A stretch of DNA of 6,854 nucleotides from an uncultured Collinsella sp. (GTDB taxonomy: Bacteria; Actinomycetota; Coriobacteriia; Coriobacteriales; Coriobacteriaceae): NCBI GenBank assembly GCA_902494135.1, contig CABUSE010000072.1, forward strand, positions 1-6,854. Direction: 5' to 3'. A model generated the notes under the pieces. The model saw only the letters and a list, made by a program, of their open reading frames with translations. It had not been told where the DNA came from and ran no database searches. A program made the translations under genes and the position numbers. This document shows positions 4,713 to 6,854 of this stretch, piece after piece (the first letter of the stretch is position 1; each line of letters begins with the position of its first letter).

Positions 4713-6716
4713 ATGTCGAAGCAAGTGGTCGTTGGAATCTTGGCGCATGTCGATGCCGGCAAGACTACGCTGGCCGAGGCCATGCTGTTCAACGCTGGTC
4801 GCATTCGCAAGCGCGGCCGCGTGGACGATGGCGATTCGCATCTGGACACGAACGAGATCGAGCGCGAGCGCGGCATCACGATCTTCTCGTCGCAGGCCGT
4901 GCTCAACCACGGTGATACCCATGTCATGCTCGTGGATGCACCAGGGCATGTCGATTTTTCTGCCGAGGCGGAGCGCACATTGCGCGCACTCGACTACGCG
5001 ATTTTGGTTGTGGGCGCCAACGACGGCGTGCAGGGGCACACCGAAACCCTGTGGCGCCTGCTTGCGCGCTATGACATCCCGACGTTCATCTATATCAACA
5101 AAATCGATTTGGAGAATCCCGGCCGCGATGTTTTGCTGGCACAACTTGGGCAACGTCTTTCCGAAGGTTGCCTGGATGCCAACGAACTGTTGGCGGGCGG
5201 CGCCGTTCAGGAGGACGCTGCTGCGTTGGACGAGGCGGCGCTCGAGGAGTTTCTTGAGGCGGGCGAACTTCCTGTTGCAACGCTGTCACGCATGGTTGCC
5301 GAGCGCAAGCTCTTTCCCTGCTTTGCCGGCTCGGCGCTCAAGGACCAAGGCGTGGACGAGCTGCTGGACGGCATATGCGCGCTGATGCGTGAACGGGCAT
5401 GGCTTCCGGAGTTTGCCGCGCGCGTCTATCGTGTCAGCCGCGGGGATCGTGGCGAGCGCTTGGCTTGGGTTAAAGTGACCGGCGGCACGCTGCGTGCCAA
5501 GCAGATGATTGACGGACGTTCCGGCGCCGAGGCATGGGAGCAAAAGGTCGATCAGGTACGCATCTATAACGGCGAAAAGTATGAGCTTGCCCAAGAAGTT
5601 GCTGCTGGCGGTATTTGTGCCGTGACGGGTCTTGCGCACGTTCGCCCAGGGGACGCCCTGGGCGCAGAACCCGCGTGCGATGTGCCCGTCATTGCGCCAG
5701 TTCTCACCTATACGGTGCTTCCGGGCGAACACGACGTTCATACGGTGCTCAAAGCGTTGACTGAGCTGGCGGATGAAGATCCCATGCTCGGCGTAAGCTG
5801 GAACACTCATCTTGAGCAGATTCATTTGCAGCTGATGGGCGCCGTGCAACTCGAGGTCGTGCAGCGGGTGTTGGCCGATCGCTTTGGCCTTTCGGTTGCG
5901 TTTGAGTCTGGCGGCGTTCTCTATAAGGAGACTATTTCGCAGCCGGTCGAGGGCGTGGGCCACTTTGAGCCGCTGCGCCACTATGCCGAGGTACATCTGC
6001 GCTTGGAGCCGTTGTCGGCGGGCTCGGGCATGCAGTTTGGCACCGTGACCTCGACCGACGAGCTCGATCTTAACTGGCAGCGTTTGGCGCTCACCAACGC
6101 TATGGAGCGCGATCACCTGGGCGTGCTGACCGGCTCGCCCATCACCGATGTGCGCATTACGCTCACGGGCGGCCGTGCGCATGCCAAGCACACCGAGGGC
6201 GGCGATTTTCGCCAGGCCACGTATCGCGCGATTCGCCAGGGGCTCATGCAGGCACGTGAGGCTGGCGCGGCGGTGCTGTTGGAGCCGTGGTACCGCTTTG
6301 AGCTCGAGGTGCCGGGGGAGTGCGTGGGCCGGGCGCTCTCGGATGCCACGCGCATGGGTGCCGAGTACGAGCCGCCGACGATGACGGGCGACCGGGCGAA
6401 GCTTGTGGGTCGCGTGCCGGCATCCGAGGTGCAGGATTACGCGCTGGAGGTGGCTGCCTACACGAGCGGTCGCGGTCATCTGTACCTGGAGTTCGCCGGC
6501 TATGCGGCTTGCCATGATGCCGAGCACGTCATCGAGACGGCCGCCTATGAGCCCGAGGCCGATCTGCCCAACACGCCCGACTCAGTCTTTTGCTCTCACG
6601 GTGCCGGTTACACGGTCAAATGGTACGACGTACCCGCCGCGGCGCACGTAAAGGTCGACCCCGCCACCTTCCGCCCTTGGCGAGCGGCAGACGCAGAGTT
6701 TTTCGGCCACATGTGA
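4713..6716 (+). CDS. Translation-factor GTPase, EF-G/Tet(M)-like ribosomal protection family
   Basis: The 667-residue protein has the elongation-factor-G domain order and belongs with the Tet(M)-like GTPases that act on the ribosome. GTPase motifs are all intact: G1 AHVDAGKTT (11-19), G2 RGITI (53-57), G3 DAPGH (75-79), G4 NKID (129-132), and G5-like GSA (206-208). The LAHVDAGKTT form is that of the Tet proteins. Domain II spans about 235-325, III about 330-405, IV about 410-525 and V about 525-610. The tail contains TPDSVFCSHGAGY (621-633), which I associate with chromosomal translation-factor relatives rather than acquired tet genes. At the domain IV loop where Tet(M) has YSPVSTPADFR, this protein has HAKHTEGGDFR (490-500), so the residues that contact the tetracycline site are not kept. 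Tetracycline resistance is therefore doubtful and the real job is unknown. AGGAG (4704-4708) precedes the ATG by 4 bases. Confidence 0.93.
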   Translation: MSKQVVVGILAHVDAGKTTLAEAMLFNAGRIRKRGRVDDGDSHLDTNEIERERGITIFSSQAVLNHGDTHVMLVDAPGHVDFSAEAERTLRALDYAILVVGANDGVQGHTETLWRLLARYDIPTFIYINKIDLENPGRDVLLAQLGQRLSEGCLDANELLAGGAVQEDAAALDEAALEEFLEAGELPVATLSRMVAERKLFPCFAGSALKDQGVDELLDGICALMRERAWLPEFAARVYRVSRGDRGERLAWVKVTGGTLRAKQMIDGRSGAEAWEQKVDQVRIYNGEKYELAQEVAAGGICAVTGLAHVRPGDALGAEPACDVPVIAPVLTYTVLPGEHDVHTVLKALTELADEDPMLGVSWNTHLEQIHLQLMGAVQLEVVQRVLADRFGLSVAFESGGVLYKETISQPVEGVGHFEPLRHYAEVHLRLEPLSAGSGMQFGTVTSTDELDLNWQRLALTNAMERDHLGVLTGSPITDVRITLTGGRAHAKHTEGGDFRQATYRAIRQGLMQAREAGAAVLLEPWYRFELEVPGECVGRALSDATRMGAEYEPPTMTGDRAKLVGRVPASEVQDYALEVAAYTSGRGHLYLEFAGYAACHDAEHVIETAAYEPEADLPNTPDSVFCSHGAGYTVKWYDVPAAAHVKVDPATFRPWRAADAEFFGHM

Positions 6717-6740
6717 CAAAGGGACACCCCCTTTGTCACA
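6712..6740. repeat. Perfect 12-bp inverted repeat overlapping the GTPase stop codon
   Basis: TGTGACAAAGGG (6712-6723) and CCCTTTGTCACA (6729-6740) are exact reverse complements around the loop ACACC. The TGA stop (6714-6716) lies inside the left arm. No T-run follows, so it is not a standard intrinsic terminator, though it may still slow polymerase or protect the 3' end. The AAAGGGACA core is shared with 1356-1364, suggesting the same dispersed repeat family. Confidence 0.75.
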
Positions 6741-6745
6741 CGCTA

Positions 6746-6775
6746 TTGGTATAACTCGGTATAAGTTGGTATAAC
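6746..6775 (+). promoter_or_regulatory. Three 10-bp tandem repeats (TTGGTATAAC type) in a promoter
   Basis: Three head-to-tail units occur: TTGGTATAAC (6746-6755), TCGGTATAAG (6756-6765) and TTGGTATAAC (6766-6775). Units 1 and 3 are identical and unit 2 differs at two positions. The array overlaps a plausible promoter with TTGGTA as -35 (6746-6751), an 18-base spacer and TATAAC as -10 (6770-6775, preceded by TG-n). The 10-bp period would place each unit on the same face of the helix, so a cooperatively binding regulator is a fair inference. The downstream start codon is at 6810. Confidence 0.6.
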
Positions 6776-6809
6776 TATTAACAGCGTCTGCCAATCCGAG
6801 GAGGCCGAG

Positions 6810-6854
6810 ATGAATCCAAATCCCTTTAAGCCCACGGCTGGCAAGCGGCCTCCG
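6810..6854 (+). CDS. N-terminus of a probable P-loop (AAA-type) ATP-binding protein, cut by window edge
   Basis: Only 15 codons are visible: MNPNPFKPTAGKRPP. The start is well supported by GAGGAGG (6798-6804), 5 bases before the ATG. The MNPFKPTAGxxPP opening is one I associate with actinobacterial ATP-binding proteins, in which an IGR segment and a Walker A motif follow, but none of that lies in this window. The product name is an inference from a very short stretch. The gene has its own promoter region with three 10-bp repeats, separate from the GTPase gene that ends 93 bases upstream. Confidence 0.5.
   Translation, partial: MNPNPFKPTAGKRPP

Noticed and set aside
5286..6527. A long open frame on the minus strand opposite the GTPase gene
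   Set aside because: It is antisense to a complete, motif-rich GTPase gene. Its protein is rich in Arg, His, Ala and Leu with no domain, as expected for the shadow frame of a G+C-rich gene.
6746..6775. The three 10-bp repeats as a CRISPR array or replication iterons
   Set aside because: There are no spacers between units and they are far too short for CRISPR. Nothing else suggests an origin, while the position fits a promoter.

Overview
The window looks like an ordinary chromosomal stretch of a high-G+C Gram-positive gut bacterium, most likely a coriobacterium of the Collinsella type. This rests on the G+C-rich third codon positions, strong AGGAG-type ribosome binding sites, protein families I associate with that group, and a style of GGGAC-containing repeat between genes. 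I could not run a search, so the genus is an inference.

Layout, left to right. (1) The first 112 codons of a MATE-family efflux transporter run leftward off the window. (2) A spacer with a 22-bp imperfect tandem repeat leads into an RlmA-type 23S rRNA guanine methyltransferase (+). (3) A repeat-like element and a bidirectional terminator separate it from a convergent gene for a four-helix membrane protein (-). (4) A 47-codon single-helix membrane protein with a near-ideal ribosome binding site sits just upstream of an RsmJ-type 16S rRNA methyltransferase (+). (5) A small Cys/His-rich, zinc-ribbon-like protein (-) and a GNAT acetyltransferase (+) diverge from a short palindromic promoter region. 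(6) A bidirectional terminator lies between the acetyltransferase and mscL (-), whose channel protein carries a C-terminal zinc ribbon. (7) A structured 245-bp spacer divides mscL from a 667-codon Tet(M)-like translation-factor GTPase (+). (8) A perfect 12-bp hairpin overlaps that gene's stop codon. It is followed by three 10-bp tandem repeats in the promoter region of a gene that leaves the window after 15 codons, probably a P-loop ATPase.

How the genes relate: most appear to be transcribed singly or in pairs, with no clear pathway operon. Three genes (rlmA-like, rsmJ-like and the EF-G/Tet-like GTPase) act on the ribosome, and two (MATE, MscL) deal with export or osmotic release. I see no phage, IS transposase, CRISPR array, tRNA or rRNA. 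The most interesting signals lie between genes: the 10-bp repeat array, the divergent palindrome that shares its TTGGTAT core, the family of GGGAC repeats, and the small membrane-protein gene. I found no convincing large undescribed system. No stretch longer than 300 bases lacks a gene.
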